A stretch of 64,000 nt of DNA from Drancourtella massiliensis (GCF_016900655.1 NZ_JACJKH010000010.1:1-64000); one strand, 5' to 3'. Positions 38,331 through 48,941 are shown, counted from the stretch's first letter. Numbers and translations: made by a program. Notes: a model not told the origin generated them from the sequence alone.

Positions 38331-39302
38331 ATGGCAAAAAATCAATACACCTATGCGGTTGCGCGGATCAGGTCAATGGAAGTATCGCTGTTTTCCCAGG
38401 CGGATATTGAACAGCTCCTTGCGTGCAGGGATGAAAAACAATGTCTGCAGCTTCTTCAGGAGAAGGGGTGGGGAAATGCGGACACACCATCTGATGCTGA
38501 AGCGATATTGACATGTGAACGGGAAAAGACCTGGGCGGAAGTCGGCGGTATGATCGATGATATGTCCGTGTTTGACGTACTGTCTTACCCGGATCTTTTT
38601 CACAATCTGAAGGCTGCGATTAAAATGGTGGCTTCCGGAACAGGGATTCCGGGTATTTTCATCAGCGGGACGAGAATTCCTGCCAGAGAGATACTGGACA
38701 GTGTAAAAAACAAAGAATTCGAAAAGCTGCCCGATTACATGGCGGGGGCTGCCAGAGAAGCATATGAGACACTTCTGCATACGCAGGATGGACAGCTTTG
38801 TGACATCATGATTGACAGGGCGGCTCTTGAGGCCGTCTATCAGGCAGGGAAAAACGCAGAGGATGACATTATCCGGGAATATGCCGAGTCCACTGTCGCG
38901 GTGGCGGATATTAAAATCGCGGTACGTTCACAGAAAACCGCAAAAAGTCTGGAATTTATGAAAAATGCGATGGCAGAGTGCGGAAGTCTGGATGTCGATG
39001 CGCTCTGCAGGGCAGCGCTTGGCGGAGTAGATACAATTGCAGAATATCTGGAAGGCACAGCATATAAAGGAGGAGCGCAGGCACTGAGAGAGTCGGCTTC
39101 CGCTTTTGAATGCTGGTGCGACAACCGGATTATCGAAACGATCCGCCCGCAGTTATACAACCCGTTTACAATCGGACCGGTTGTTGCGTATGTGCTTGCG
39201 CGGGAAAATGAAATAAAAACGGTGAGGATCATACTGACCGGAAAGCAAAATGAACTTCCGGAAGAATCCATCCGGGAAAGGGTAAGGGAGATGTATGTAT
39301 AA
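38331..39302 (+). CDS. ntpC: V/A-type ATPase subunit C
   Basis: Funnel-shaped subunit (d-type) that links the central shaft to the K ring; 323 residues, all helical, no membrane segment. It has the usual family start YAVARIRSMEVSLFSQADIE and a late EFMKNAMAECGSLD plus NPFTIGPVVAYVLARENEIK. AGAAGGAGG precedes ATG 38331. It overlaps ntpF by 8 bases. Confidence 0.93.
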   Translation: MAKNQYTYAVARIRSMEVSLFSQADIEQLLACRDEKQCLQLLQEKGWGNADTPSDAEAILTCEREKTWAEVGGMIDDMSVFDVLSYPDLFHNLKAAIKMVASGTGIPGIFISGTRIPAREILDSVKNKEFEKLPDYMAGAAREAYETLLHTQDGQLCDIMIDRAALEAVYQAGKNAEDDIIREYAESTVAVADIKIAVRSQKTAKSLEFMKNAMAECGSLDVDALCRAALGGVDTIAEYLEGTAYKGGAQALRESASAFECWCDNRIIETIRPQLYNPFTIGPVVAYVLARENEIKTVRIILTGKQNELPEESIRERVREMYV

Positions 39303-39615
39303 GATAGCAGTATTAGGCGATTATGACAGCATTTACGGTTTTGCGGCCCTGGGTCTTGACATCTGTCCCGTAAACAGCCCGGAGGAGGCAAAGAAGACAT
39401 TTGTACAGCTGGCGGAGGCAAAGACAGGTATCATCTATGTGACCGAAGCTCTGGCGGCTGTCTTGAAACACGAAATAGACAGATATAAGGACGCAATTGT
39501 GCCGACTGTGATCCAGATTCCTGGAATCAGCGGAAACACGGGCGCCGGAATCGATGGGGTAAAGAAGTCTGTAGAGCAGGCCGTAGGCTCCGATATTCTG
39601 TTTGGTGGTAATTAG
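39295..39615 (+). CDS. ntpF: V/A-type ATPase subunit F
   Basis: Small central-shaft subunit of 106 residues that binds subunit D and helps couple ATP hydrolysis to rotation. The pattern [20 protein letters not shown] at the start and [15 protein letters not shown] near the end is typical. Its start lies inside the end of ntpC (8-base overlap), which suggests coupled translation. Confidence 0.93.
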   Translation: MYKIAVLGDYDSIYGFAALGLDICPVNSPEEAKKTFVQLAEAKTGIIYVTEALAAVLKHEIDRYKDAIVPTVIQIPGISGNTGAGIDGVKKSVEQAVGSDILFGGN

Positions 39616-39635
39616 GAAAGCAGGTGATTGTCGAA

Positions 39636-41405
39636 ATGAGTAAGGGAACGATAAAGAAAGTGGCAGGGCCGCTGGTTATCGCTGAAGGAATGCGTGACGC
39701 CAACATGTTTGACGTGGTTCGTGTAAGTGATCAGCGATTAATCGGAGAGATCATCGAAATCCACGGTGATCAGGCCTCTGTACAGGTTTATGAAGAAACG
39801 GCGGGACTGAAACCGGGCGAACCGGTAGAGTCCATGGATGTGCCGATGTCCGTAGAGCTTGGACCTGGACTGATCACAAGCATCTACGACGGTATCCAGC
39901 GTCCGCTTGATGATATTATGAAAGTGACAGGCGGAAACAGCCTGAAACGCGGAGTCGAAGTCCCATCCCTGAAACGGGACAAGAAATGGGAGTTCGTTCC
40001 GGTAGCTAAAGTAGGAGACGAAGTTGAGGGCGGAGACGTGCTCGGAACTGTTCAGGAGACCATTGTCGTACAGCAGAAGATCATGGTACCTCCGAATGTA
40101 AAAGGAACAGTAAAAGAGATCCGTTCCGGTTCTTTCACTGTCGAAGAAGTAGTTGCGGTACTTTCCACTCCGGAAGGAGACAAAGAGCTTACCATGATGC
40201 AGAAATGGCCGGTAAGACGTGGACGTCCGTATCAGAAGAAACTTGCTCCTGAGATGCCGCTGATCACAGGACAGCGTGTTATCGATACATTCTTCCCGAT
40301 TGCAAAAGGCGGTGTGGCTGCGGTTCCGGGACCATTCGGAAGTGGAAAAACAGTTATTCAGCATCAGCTTGCAAAATGGGCGGAAGCAGATATTGTCGTA
40401 TATATCGGATGTGGAGAGCGTGGAAACGAGATGACCGACGTTCTGAACGAATTCCCGGAACTGAAGGACCCGAAGACAGGCGAGTCCCTGATGGAGAGAA
40501 CCGTTCTGATCGCCAACACATCGGATATGCCGGTTGCAGCGCGTGAGGCATCCATTTATACAGGAATTACGATCGCGGAATATTTCCGCGATATGGGATA
40601 TTCCGTAGCTTTGATGGCAGACTCCACATCCCGGTGGGCAGAGGCGCTCCGTGAGATGTCCGGACGTCTGGAAGAAATGCCTGGTGAAGAAGGATATCCG
40701 GCTTACCTCGGAAGCCGTCTGGCGCAGTTCTATGAGCGTGCAGGACATGTGGTTTCTCTTGGAAAAGACGGACGAGAGGGGGCTCTTTCCGTAATCGGAG
40801 CCGTATCGCCTCCGGGTGGTGATATTTCCGAACCGGTATCCCAGGCAACCCTTCGTATCGTAAAGGTATTCTGGGGACTGGATTCCAACCTGGCTTACAA
40901 GAGACATTTCCCGGCGATCAACTGGCTGACCAGTTATTCGCTGTATCTGCAGGATATGGAAAAATGGTTCAACGAAGAAGTAGCTGCGGACTGGATGGAT
41001 AACCGTCAGAAGATGATGGGACTCCTTCAGGATGAAGCAGAACTTGACGAAATCGTTAAGATGGTAGGTATGGATGCACTGTCACCGTCCGACCGTCTGA
41101 AGATGGAGGCCGCACGGTCCATCCGTGAAGACTTCCTGCACCAGAACTCCTTCCATGAGATTGACACTTATTCTTCTTTGAAGAAGCAGTATCTCATGAT
41201 GAAACTTGTGCTTGCGTTCTACGAAGAGTCTTCCAGGGCTCTTTCCGAAGGAGCATCCATGAACAAGCTGATCGGCATGCCGGTACGCGAGCAGATCGGA
41301 CGTTTTAAATATACTCACGAAGATGAGCTGGATGATGCTTATCAGAAAGTGACAGAAGAGCTTACAGCAGAAGTAGCGGACACGTTCGGAAAGGAGGACT
41401 TCTAA
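39636..41405 (+). CDS. ntpA: V/A-type ATPase catalytic subunit A
   Basis: Catalytic subunit that binds and hydrolyses ATP; 589 residues. The Walker A loop is [15 protein letters not shown], the catalytic Glu lies in [10 protein letters not shown], and [20 protein letters not shown] is the ATPase signature. The non-homologous insertion typical of A subunits lies between residues ~115 and 190. I chose ATG 39636 because AGGTGA (39622-39627) is 8 bases upstream; the in-frame GTG at 39624 lies within that site. It abuts ntpB directly. Confidence 0.97.
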   Translation: MSKGTIKKVAGPLVIAEGMRDANMFDVVRVSDQRLIGEIIEIHGDQASVQVYEETAGLKPGEPVESMDVPMSVELGPGLITSIYDGIQRPLDDIMKVTGGNSLKRGVEVPSLKRDKKWEFVPVAKVGDEVEGGDVLGTVQETIVVQQKIMVPPNVKGTVKEIRSGSFTVEEVVAVLSTPEGDKELTMMQKWPVRRGRPYQKKLAPEMPLITGQRVIDTFFPIAKGGVAAVPGPFGSGKTVIQHQLAKWAEADIVVYIGCGERGNEMTDVLNEFPELKDPKTGESLMERTVLIANTSDMPVAAREASIYTGITIAEYFRDMGYSVALMADSTSRWAEALREMSGRLEEMPGEEGYPAYLGSRLAQFYERAGHVVSLGKDGREGALSVIGAVSPPGGDISEPVSQATLRIVKVFWGLDSNLAYKRHFPAINWLTSYSLYLQDMEKWFNEEVAADWMDNRQKMMGLLQDEAELDEIVKMVGMDALSPSDRLKMEAARSIREDFLHQNSFHEIDTYSSLKKQYLMMKLVLAFYEESSRALSEGASMNKLIGMPVREQIGRFKYTHEDELDDAYQKVTEELTAEVADTFGKEDF

Positions 41406-42776
41406 ATGCCAAAAGAATATAGAACAATTCAGGAAGTTGCCGGACCGCTTATGATGGTCCGCGGGGTAGAAGGCGTTGCATACGACGAGCTGGGCGAGAT
41501 TGAACTTGTAAACGGTGAAACCCGCCGGTGCAAAGTTCTGGAAGTAGATGGAGATACCGTACTGGTACAGCTGTTTGAAAGTGCGACAGGAATCAACCTT
41601 TCCAACAGCAAGGTACGTTTCCTTGGAAGAAGCATGGAGCTTGGTGTATCAGAAGACATGCTCGGCCGTGTCTTTGACGGACTGGGACGTCCGATCGACG
41701 GCGGGCCGGAAATCCTTCCGGAAGAGAGACTGGATGTTAATGGTCTCCCGATGAACCCGGCGGCGAGAAGTTATCCGGAAGAGTTTATCCAGACAGGAGT
41801 TTCCGCAATTGACGGATTGAACACTCTTGTCCGTGGACAGAAACTTCCGATTTTCTCGGCATCCGGACTTCCGCACGCGCAGCTTGCCGCACAGATCGCA
41901 AGACAGGCAAAAGTGCGGGGCACCGATGAACCGTTCGCCGTTGTATTCGCGGCAATGGGTATCACATTCGAAGAATCCAACTTCTTTGTGGAAAGCTTCC
42001 GGGAGACAGGAGCTCTGGACCGTACGGTTCTGTTCGTCAACCTTGCAAATGACCCGGCTATCGAACGTATTTCCACGCCGAAGATGGCGCTGACAGCAGC
42101 AGAGTACCTTGCGTTTGAGAAAAACATGCACGTACTTGTTATTCTGACGGATATCACAAACTACGCGGACGCGCTCCGTGAAGTATCCGCAGCCCGTAAA
42201 GAAGTTCCGGGCCGCCGTGGCTATCCGGGATATATGTATACAGACCTTGCATCCATGTATGAAAGAGCAGGACGTCAGAAAGGAAAGAGCGGAAGTATCA
42301 CGATGATTCCGATCCTGACCATGCCGGAAGATGACAAGACCCATCCAATCCCGGACCTTACCGGATATATTACAGAGGGCCAGATCATCCTGAGCCGTGA
42401 TCTTTATCGTAAGGGCGTTCAGCCGCCGATCGATGTACTGCCGTCTCTGTCCCGTCTGAAAGACAAGGGAATCGGTGAAGGAAAAACCCGTGCGGATCAT
42501 TCCAACACGATGAACCAGCTCTTTGCGGCGTATGCACGTGGAAAAGAAGCGAAAGAACTCATGGTCATCCTCGGTGAAGCAGCGCTGACGGAAATTGACC
42601 TGATCTACGCAAAGTTTGCAGATGCATTTGAGAAGGAATACGTTTCCCAGGGATACGGAACAGACCGTTCTATCGAGGAGACACTGGAAATCGGATGGAA
42701 GCTGCTCTCTATTTTACCGAGAAGCGAGCTGAAACGTATCGATGATAAATATCTGGATCAGTATTATGGCAAATAG
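41406..42776 (+). CDS. ntpB: V/A-type ATPase regulatory subunit B
   Basis: Non-catalytic nucleotide-head subunit; 456 residues. Its Walker A region is degenerate ([20 protein letters not shown]), as usual for B subunits. The signature [20 protein letters not shown] and the segment [20 protein letters not shown] are intact. It starts immediately after the ntpA stop. Three copies alternate with A in the head. Confidence 0.97.
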   Translation: MPKEYRTIQEVAGPLMMVRGVEGVAYDELGEIELVNGETRRCKVLEVDGDTVLVQLFESATGINLSNSKVRFLGRSMELGVSEDMLGRVFDGLGRPIDGGPEILPEERLDVNGLPMNPAARSYPEEFIQTGVSAIDGLNTLVRGQKLPIFSASGLPHAQLAAQIARQAKVRGTDEPFAVVFAAMGITFEESNFFVESFRETGALDRTVLFVNLANDPAIERISTPKMALTAAEYLAFEKNMHVLVILTDITNYADALREVSAARKEVPGRRGYPGYMYTDLASMYERAGRQKGKSGSITMIPILTMPEDDKTHPIPDLTGYITEGQIILSRDLYRKGVQPPIDVLPSLSRLKDKGIGEGKTRADHSNTMNQLFAAYARGKEAKELMVILGEAALTEIDLIYAKFADAFEKEYVSQGYGTDRSIEETLEIGWKLLSILPRSELKRIDDKYLDQYYGK

Positions 42777-42794
42777 AAATGGGGGTGAACTGGC

Positions 42795-43457
42795 TTGGCA
42801 TCTACACAGGTAACACCAACCCGTATGGAGCTGACGAGGCTGAAGAAAAAGCTGGTAACTGCGACAAGAGGCCATAAGCTCTTGAAAGATAAACGTGATG
42901 AGCTGATGCGCCAGTTCCTTGATCTGGTCAGGGAAAATATGGCGCTTAGAGAAAAAGTGGAAGCCGGTATCAAGGCGGCAAACAAAAACTTTGTCATCGC
43001 AAGAGCCGGTATGTCCGGCGAGGTTCTGAAAACTGCTTTGATGATGCCGAAACAGTCGGTGGAACTTCAGGTGGGAGAGCGGAATGTCATGAGCGTTGAT
43101 ATCCCTGTTTTTGAGACAAAGACAAGGACCGCCGATGCAAACGATATCTACTCATACGGCTTTGCTTTTACGTCCAGCGATCTGGATGGAGCTGTAAAGT
43201 CGCTTGCCGATATTCTTCCGGATATGTTAAAACTGGCTGAAACGGAAAAAGCGTGCCAGCTGATGGCATCGGAGATTGAAAAGACGAGACGGCGTGTAAA
43301 TGCGCTGGAACATGTCATCATTCCGGAGACGCAGGACAATATCAGATATATTACGATGAAGCTGGATGAAAACGAGAGAAGCTCTCAGATCCGGCTGATG
43401 AAAGTAAAAGACATGATGCTGGAAGATGCGCATCATTATAAAGAACGCCAGGCATAG
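42795..43457 (+). CDS. ntpD: V/A-type ATPase subunit D, TTG start
   Basis: Central rotor shaft subunit of 220 residues. Two long helices (TRMELTRLKKKLVTATRGHK at the start; EKTRRRVNALEHVIIPETQD at the end) form the coiled coil inside the A3B3 head. The start is TTG at 42795, with GGGGGTGA at 42781-42788. It is the last gene of the nine-gene operon. Confidence 0.95.
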   Translation: MASTQVTPTRMELTRLKKKLVTATRGHKLLKDKRDELMRQFLDLVRENMALREKVEAGIKAANKNFVIARAGMSGEVLKTALMMPKQSVELQVGERNVMSVDIPVFETKTRTADANDIYSYGFAFTSSDLDGAVKSLADILPDMLKLAETEKACQLMASEIEKTRRRVNALEHVIIPETQDNIRYITMKLDENERSSQIRLMKVKDMMLEDAHHYKERQA

Positions 43458-43475
43458 ACGGCGTGATCATGTATC

Positions 43476-43523
43476 AGGCAGATGGAGGAAACTGTTTCTT
43501 GAGAACATTTCCGCATCTGCCTG
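43476..43523. terminator. long-loop hairpin between convergent genes
   Basis: A perfect 10-bp stem (CAGGCAGATG 43476-43485 with CATCTGCCTG 43514-43523) with a 28-base loop and partial extension GTA/TAC, between the ATPase operon and the convergent permease gene. There is no T run, so it may be a Rho- or processing-type end. Confidence 0.4.
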
Positions 43524-43552
43524 TACTGTTTGCAGCCGGATCTTTGATCTGT

Positions 43553-44653
43553 CTAAAAGACAAGATAGAGAACGAGAAGGAAGAAAAGATTACAGATGGT
43601 AAAGATCCGGATATATTTTCCTTTTTGCTCCGGATATCCGGATGAAATCTGCCGGTAGGAGATCAGGCTGGCCATAGAGGCAATCAATGTGCCAAGGCCG
43701 CCAAGGTTCGTTCCGATGATCAGCTCGGAAATACGGGATGTGTAATTCGAGAGCAGCATGGCAGCAGGAACATTGCTGATGACCTGGCTTGCGAGAATGC
43801 TGACCGGCCGTTCGTGATTCTCGAGCACAGAGCGGATAAAGATGCGCAGACTTTCAAAATGATCGATATTTCCCACAAAAATAAAAAAGAATACAAAAGT
43901 CAAAAGCAGCGCATAATCAATTCTTGCAAACAAGATCCTCTTTCGAAAGAAAAGAGGGACGGCAACAAGAATCAGAAGTGCCCGGTCTGGCAGAAAGCCG
44001 GCGACAGAACACAGGCAGAAAAGGAAAAGGATCCCGAAAAACAGAAGATCTTTTCTGCCGGGAAACGAGGACTTTCCGACCTGAATACTGATTGATCCGC
44101 GTTCTGTTCCAAAGAAGGAAAAGAGAGCCAGAAGCACGGCCGCAAGTGCGGTAAAAGGCAGCATCAGCCATAAAAATTCCGGAAGACTCATTCCGGAAAG
44201 GGAATACAGGTAGAGGTTCTGCGGATTTCCGATCGGGGTGAACATGCTTCCCAGATTTGCAGCGATTGTCATCAGGACAGTCAGATAACAGATCCTGGAT
44301 TCCATCTGGCCCATTTTCAGGATCAGAATACCGAACGGGACGAACGTAATCAAGGATACATCGTTGGTAATGAACATGCTGCTCAGAAAGCATAAAAATA
44401 CGAGGGTAAGCGCGAGCCCTCTCCTGGAAGAAGTCCTGTTTAAAAGCAGCCCTCCTATATAGAGGAAAAAGCCTGCTTCCCTTAAACCTTCCACAATCAG
44501 CATCAGGCAGAAAAGTAAAATCAAAGTATGAAAATCGATATAGCCAAGATATGCAGGCCCGGGAGGCGTGATCAGGCAGGACAGAAGAGCCAGACACAGA
44601 GATACCAGCAGAACAATATCATTTTTAAATAAACAGATGATTTTTCTTATCAT
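43553..44653 (-). CDS. ion-transporter superfamily permease (SLC13/ArsB-like)
   Basis: A 366-residue integral membrane protein with about ten hydrophobic segments. Two inverted motifs of the IT superfamily are seen: FITNDVSLITFVPFGI with MFTPIGNPQNLYLY in the first half, and SQVISNVPAAMLLSNYTSRI with GTNLGGLGTLIASMASLISY in the second. Such proteins move anions (di- or tricarboxylates, sulfate, arsenite) or exchange cations. The substrate is not evident. It is shorter than typical DASS carriers and closer to the ArsB/YbiR-type group. A possible dependence on the sodium gradient from the neighbouring ATPase is inference. Confidence 0.82.
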   Translation of the reverse strand: MIRKIICLFKNDIVLLVSLCLALLSCLITPPGPAYLGYIDFHTLILLFCLMLIVEGLREAGFFLYIGGLLLNRTSSRRGLALTLVFLCFLSSMFITNDVSLITFVPFGILILKMGQMESRICYLTVLMTIAANLGSMFTPIGNPQNLYLYSLSGMSLPEFLWLMLPFTALAAVLLALFSFFGTERGSISIQVGKSSFPGRKDLLFFGILFLFCLCSVAGFLPDRALLILVAVPLFFRKRILFARIDYALLLTFVFFFIFVGNIDHFESLRIFIRSVLENHERPVSILASQVISNVPAAMLLSNYTSRISELIIGTNLGGLGTLIASMASLISYRQISSGYPEQKGKYIRIFTICNLFFLLVLYLVF

Positions 44654-44841
44654 TTCTCAACATTCCTTTCGTGCGTTTTTTGCACCATTGAGATTATAGC
44701 AGAAGTGAGTCGAAACGTCACCATTTTTGAAAGGAAACCGGACGGATTTGAAAAAATAAAAGAAAACAAGGAGGCAAGCTGCAAAATTCCAGTTTTTGCA
44801 TATGGTAAAGTAGATTATATCAGACAGGAAGTGCGAAGAAT

Positions 44842-45267
44842 ATGGAACATAAACTACCTTATTATATGGCCTATCCGATGGATTTAAAGGAATACGGTGA
44901 GGAAAAAAGAGACCGTCGTGATGTGGAATACATGAAGAGCATGTATCCGATGTCCGCAAAGAAAATCCTGCCGTATGTGGAAGAAGAGTGTGACCGGATG
45001 GAATATGAGGGAAGTATGATCTATGACGAATACCCGGACCGTCTGCTTCTCTATCTGATGGCAGGCCGGATTTATGACAGAATGAAAGAAGGGGAGAAGA
45101 AGGAAATTGCCATGGAGATTGAAAAAGAGCAGGTGGAAACACAGGAGCTTAAACGGAAGAAAAAGGACAGGGAAGAGACTCTCATGGATCTGGTCCAGAT
45201 TCTTCTGTATCAGGAAATTGTGCAAAGAAGATGTAGGCATCGCAGAAATTGCAGGCATTATTATTAA
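44842..45267 (+). CDS. small conserved hypothetical protein
   Basis: A 141-residue charged protein. The first half (YMAYPMDLKEYGEEKRDRRD, then MYPMSAKKILPYVEEECDRM) is rich in Tyr and Met, and its pattern suggests a real conserved domain. A Lys/Glu helix follows, and the end is basic with Cys and His (RRCRHRRNCRHYY). There is no signal peptide or membrane helix. I believe similar proteins occur across Lachnospiraceae, but I know no function. It is followed by a promoter and an aroK-like gene. Confidence 0.65.
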   Translation: MEHKLPYYMAYPMDLKEYGEEKRDRRDVEYMKSMYPMSAKKILPYVEEECDRMEYEGSMIYDEYPDRLLLYLMAGRIYDRMKEGEKKEIAMEIEKEQVETQELKRKKKDREETLMDLVQILLYQEIVQRRCRHRRNCRHYY

Positions 45268-45288
45268 ATTTTTCGTCAGGATACAGGG

Positions 45289-45317
45289 TTTACGCAAAGT
45301 TTAAACCATGATAAAAT
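45289..45317 (+). promoter_or_regulatory. promoter of the aroK-like gene
   Basis: TTTACG (45289-45294), a 17-base spacer and TAAAAT (45312-45317). Confidence 0.5.
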
Positions 45318-45389
45318 ATGAATGGAAATACAAATCGATACCGTTTTTTCTAAAAATGAAGAATGCGGCACGAGAAGAGAGGAAGGCAG

Positions 45390-45905
45390 ATGAAGAAAAA
45401 TCTCATTTTCATAGGTATGCCGGCATCTGGAAAAAGTACGATCGGTGTTGTGACAGCAAAGCGTCTGGGATATCGGTTTATCGATACAGATCTTATGATA
45501 CAGGAGCAGGAAGGAAAGCTGCTCAGGGAGATTATTGAAGAAAGAGGAACGGATGGATTTCTGGAGATCGAAAATCAGGTTAATGCGTCTGTGCAGGCAG
45601 AAAAAGCGGTGATCGCACCGGGCGGGAGTGTCGTGTACTGCGAAAACGCGATGGAGCATTACAAAGAGATCGGGACGATTGTGTATCTGCACGTTCCGTA
45701 TACAGAGATCGAGGCACGGATCCAAAATGCAAGAAACCGCGGTGTTGTGCTGAAGGAAGGACAGACGCTGCGGGAACTGTACGATGAACGCTGCAGACTT
45801 TTTGAACAGTATGCAGATGTCCGTATCAATGAAGACGGTTTATCGATGGGAGAGACGGTTGAAAAAGTACTTGCTGTTCTCAGTGATATCAGGGGAGAAA
45901 ACTGA
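45390..45905 (+). CDS. shikimate kinase-like protein
   Basis: P-loop kinase of 171 residues with the shikimate kinase fold: Walker A GMPASGKSTIG, the shikimate-binding RFIDTDLMIQ, and the Gly-rich turn APGGSVVY. Shikimate kinase phosphorylates shikimate in aromatic amino acid synthesis. It stands alone without other aro genes. The variant turn (APGGSVV in place of ATGGGAV), and DTDLMIQEQ, suggest it could be a divergent paralogue. ATG 45390 follows GAGAGGAAGG. Confidence 0.8.
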   Translation: MKKNLIFIGMPASGKSTIGVVTAKRLGYRFIDTDLMIQEQEGKLLREIIEERGTDGFLEIENQVNASVQAEKAVIAPGGSVVYCENAMEHYKEIGTIVYLHVPYTEIEARIQNARNRGVVLKEGQTLRELYDERCRLFEQYADVRINEDGLSMGETVEKVLAVLSDIRGEN

Positions 45906-45970
45906 GGATAAATAGTCCGGTCTGTCTGCATCTCCGGCAGTCGGCACAAAAAGGAACGAGAAATAAAAGT

Positions 45971-45998
45971 TTTACAAACAGAAAATTTGTGCTATACT
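45971..45998 (+). promoter_or_regulatory. murA promoter
   Basis: TTTACA (45971-45976), a 16-base spacer and TATACT (45993-45998) with an extended TGC before the -10. The leader to ATG 46104 is about 100 bases. Confidence 0.6.
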
Positions 45999-46103
45999 AA
46001 TCCGGTAAGAGTGTTCTTTGTTAAATTTATATGAACATTAGTTAAAATTTAGATAGATCAGGACGAAATTACGGATACGATTAAATAGTAGTCGAGGTGT
46101 GAT

Positions 46104-47396
46104 ATGGAGCAGTATATTATTAAGGGAGGGACTCCTCTTGTTGGCGAAGTTGTTATAGGGGGAGCCAAAAACGCGGCGCTTGCAATTCTTGCAGCTGCAA
46201 TTATGACGGATGAGACAGTACACATTGATAATCTTCCGGATGTGAATGATATCAATGTTTTATTAGAAGCAATGGAAGGTATCGGTGCGCAGATCAAGAG
46301 AATTGACCGTCATACGGTACAGATCAGCGGTGGAGCGGTGCATGATTTTAATATTGATTATGACTATATCAAGAAGATTCGAGCTTCCTATTATCTTTTA
46401 GGAGCCCTTCTCGGTAAGTATAAGCACGCGGAAGTGGCACTTCCGGGCGGGTGCAATATCGGAAGCAGACCGATCGATCAGCATTTGAAGGGATTCCGTG
46501 CCCTTGGAGCGGAAGTGGAGATTGAGCACGGAAAGATTCTTGCCGATGCGGACAGACTTGTGGGAAGCCATATTTATTTTGACGTTGTCAGCGTAGGAGC
46601 TACGATCAATGTGATGATGGCAGCTTCGATGGCAGAGGGTATGACGATTCTTGAAAATGTGGCAAAAGAGCCGCATGTAGTAGATGTTGCCAACTTCCTG
46701 AACAGCATGGGAGCTAATATCAGAGGCGCAGGTACGGATGTGATCAAGATCAAAGGTGTAAGCAGACTTCACGGGGCGGAGTATTCTATTATTCCGGATC
46801 AGATTGAGGCAGGTACCTTTATGTTTGGAGCAGCCGTGACAAAGGGCGACGTGACAGTACTCAATGTGATTCCGAAGCATCTGGAAGCGACCATTGCAAA
46901 GCTTGTAGAGATCGGATGCGAAGTGGAAGAGTTTGATGACGCTGTGCGTGTAGTTTCAAAAGGGAAACTGCGTCATACACAGGTGAAGACCCTTCCTTAT
47001 CCGGGATTCCCGACAGACATGCAGCCGCAGATGGGAGTTGCGCTGGCATTGTGCGAAGGAACAAGTACGATTACAGAAAGCATTTTTGAAAACCGTTTTA
47101 AATATCTGGATGAGCTTGCACGTATGGGCGCGGTCTCCAAGATTGAAGGAAATTCCGCGACGATCGAGGGCGTGGAGCGGTTCTCCGGAGCAAGAGTGAG
47201 CGCGCCGGATCTGAGGGCCGGAGCTGCACTGGTACTTGCAGGACTTGCTGCGGACGGTATTACGATTGTGGATGACATTGTTTATATTCAGCGTGGATAT
47301 GAGCGGTTTGAGGAGAAATTAAGAGAGCTTGGCGCAGAGATTGAGAAAGTCTCAAGCGAAAAAGAGATTCAGAAATTCAAATTGAAAGTCAGCTAA
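46104..47396 (+). CDS. murA: UDP-N-acetylglucosamine 1-carboxyvinyltransferase
   Basis: First committed enzyme of peptidoglycan synthesis; it adds enolpyruvate from PEP to UDP-GlcNAc. The 430-residue EPSP-synthase-fold protein has the UDP-GlcNAc-binding start GGAKNAALAILAA and catalytic Cys117 in LPGGCNIGSRPIDQHLKGF. It keeps the Cys attacked by fosfomycin, so sensitivity at the target level is expected. TDMQPQMGVAL and AGAALVLAGLAADG are also typical. A second copy could exist elsewhere. It is followed by the metK promoter and riboswitch. Confidence 0.96.
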   Translation: MEQYIIKGGTPLVGEVVIGGAKNAALAILAAAIMTDETVHIDNLPDVNDINVLLEAMEGIGAQIKRIDRHTVQISGGAVHDFNIDYDYIKKIRASYYLLGALLGKYKHAEVALPGGCNIGSRPIDQHLKGFRALGAEVEIEHGKILADADRLVGSHIYFDVVSVGATINVMMAASMAEGMTILENVAKEPHVVDVANFLNSMGANIRGAGTDVIKIKGVSRLHGAEYSIIPDQIEAGTFMFGAAVTKGDVTVLNVIPKHLEATIAKLVEIGCEVEEFDDAVRVVSKGKLRHTQVKTLPYPGFPTDMQPQMGVALALCEGTSTITESIFENRFKYLDELARMGAVSKIEGNSATIEGVERFSGARVSAPDLRAGAALVLAGLAADGITIVDDIVYIQRGYERFEEKLRELGAEIEKVSSEKEIQKFKLKVS

Positions 47397-47455
47397 AACA
47401 ATGCGTGAGGAGTGGGGTGCGGAGATACCGTATCCCTGCTTTTGTTAAAAAACTC

Positions 47456-47484
47456 TTGACAGGATTATATGATGGTGATATGAT
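47456..47484 (+). promoter_or_regulatory. metK promoter
   Basis: TTGACA (47456-47461), a 17-base spacer and TATGAT (47479-47484), 35 bases before the riboswitch. Confidence 0.7.
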
Positions 47485-47518
47485 TCCGTACAGTGACAAG
47501 TAAATCAAGTTATATTTT

Positions 47519-47616
47519 CTCTTATTCAGAGTGGTGGAGATACATAGGATCTGAGAAGCCACGGCAACCCCGGTCACGGAAGGTGCCAGCCTGAGCGAGT
47601 AATCGAACAATAAGAG
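47519..47616 (+). promoter_or_regulatory. SAM-I (S-box) riboswitch
   Basis: P1 pairs CTCTTATT (47519-47526) with AATAAGAG (47609-47616). The conserved core reads GGTGGAG, GAAGCC-CGGCAACC and AGGTGCCA in S-box order, with P2-P4 between. GGATTG (47616-47621), just after P1, can pair with CAGTCC (47641-47646) of the terminator as an antiterminator. SAM binding should therefore stabilise P1 and shut off metK. Confidence 0.93.
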
Positions 47617-47640
47617 GATTGATATATGATGTATATATAA

Positions 47641-47668
47641 CAGTCCGCTTATGGTGGGCTGCTTTTTA
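47641..47668 (+). terminator. riboswitch-controlled terminator
   Basis: CAGTCCGC (47641-47648) pairs with GTGGGCTG (47654-47661; two G-T pairs) around TTATG, followed by CTTTTTATT. It is the expression platform of the SAM riboswitch. Confidence 0.85.
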
Positions 47669-47753
47669 TTGCGCATTAATATGTTTTAGTGCAGCAGAAA
47701 AGCCCGCCAGAGAAAACAGACAGTATATGAGAGAAAAGGAAAGGCAGGAAAAG

Positions 47754-48941
47754 ATGGAAAAATTATTATTTACTTCTGAATCAGTAACAGAAGGTCATCC
47801 GGACAAAGTCTGTGACGCGATTTCTGACGCGATTCTGGATGCTTTGATGGAGCAGGATCCGATGAGCCGTGTGGCATGTGAGACATGTACAACGACAGGT
47901 CTTGTAATGGTTATGGGTGAGATTACAACCAACGGATATGTAGATATCCAGAAGATCGTGCGCGACACGGTAAGAGAGATCGGATATACAAGAGGAAAAT
48001 TCGGATTTGACGCGGACACATGCGGTGTTCTGGTAGCTATTGATGAGCAGTCCTCCGATATTGCAATGGGCGTTGATAAAGCGCTGGAAGCAAAAGAAAA
48101 CAAGATGTCCGATGAGGAGATCGAAGCGATCGGTGCCGGTGATCAGGGTATGATGTTCGGATATGCGTCCAATGAGACAGAAGAGTATATGCCGTATCCG
48201 ATTTCCCTTGCACACAAACTCACAAAGCAGCTTGCAAAGGTGAGAAAGGACGGAACACTCCCGTATCTTCGCCCGGATGGAAAAGCCCAGGTGACAGTAG
48301 AGTATAATGAAGAAGGAAAGCCGGGACGTCTGGAGGCAGTGGTACTTTCCACACAGCATGATCCTGCAGTCACACAGGAGCAGATCCATGAAGATATCAA
48401 AAAACATGTATTTGATCCGATTCTCGATGAAAAGATGATCGATGAGAATACGAAGTTCTTCATCAATCCGACAGGACGTTTCGTTATCGGCGGACCGCAC
48501 GGTGACAGTGGATTGACAGGACGTAAGATCATCGTAGACAGCTATGGCGGAATGGCACGTCACGGCGGCGGCGCATTCTCAGGAAAGGACTGCACAAAGG
48601 TAGACCGTTCCGGAGCATATGCAGCACGTTATGTAGCAAAGAACATAGTGGCAGCAGGCCTTGCGGATAAATGTGAAGTACAGCTTTCCTACGCAATCGG
48701 AGTTGCTCAGCCAACTTCCGTGTGGGTAGATACCTTTGGGACAGGAAAACTTTCCGATGAAGCGCTGGTAAAAATGATCCGTGAAAACTTCGATTTAAGA
48801 CCGGCAGGAATCATCAAAATGCTTGACCTCAGAAGACCGATCTACAAACAGACAGCAGCATACGGACACTTCGGACGTAACGATCTGGATCTTCCTTGGG
48901 AGAAGCTTGATAAGGTGGAAACACTGAAAAAGTATTTATAA
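47754..48941 (+). CDS. metK: S-adenosylmethionine synthetase
   Basis: Makes SAM from methionine and ATP; 395 residues. Family signatures are [16 protein letters not shown] at the start, [12 protein letters not shown] and [21 protein letters not shown] chose ATG 47754, as [18 protein letters not shown] is the usual N terminus and AGGAAAGGCAGG lies upstream; earlier in-frame ATGs lie in the riboswitch leader. It is controlled by the SAM-I riboswitch, a direct feedback loop on its product. Confidence 0.97.
   Translation: MEKLLFTSESVTEGHPDKVCDAISDAILDALMEQDPMSRVACETCTTTGLVMVMGEITTNGYVDIQKIVRDTVREIGYTRGKFGFDADTCGVLVAIDEQSSDIAMGVDKALEAKENKMSDEEIEAIGAGDQGMMFGYASNETEEYMPYPISLAHKLTKQLAKVRKDGTLPYLRPDGKAQVTVEYNEEGKPGRLEAVVLSTQHDPAVTQEQIHEDIKKHVFDPILDEKMIDENTKFFINPTGRFVIGGPHGDSGLTGRKIIVDSYGGMARHGGGAFSGKDCTKVDRSGAYAARYVAKNIVAAGLADKCEVQLSYAIGVAQPTSVWVDTFGTGKLSDEALVKMIRENFDLRPAGIIKMLDLRRPIYKQTAAYGHFGRNDLDLPWEKLDKVETLKKYL

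Noticed and set aside
39738-40907. 389-codon antisense frame within ntpA
   Set aside because: It lies opposite a highly conserved catalytic subunit; its composition is Cys/His/Arg-rich as in typical shadow frames, with no promoter or ribosome site.
41649-42500. 283-codon antisense frame within ntpB
   Set aside because: Shadow of the conserved B subunit.
46104-47396. Fosfomycin-resistant MurA variant
   Set aside because: The catalytic residue is Cys117, not Asp.
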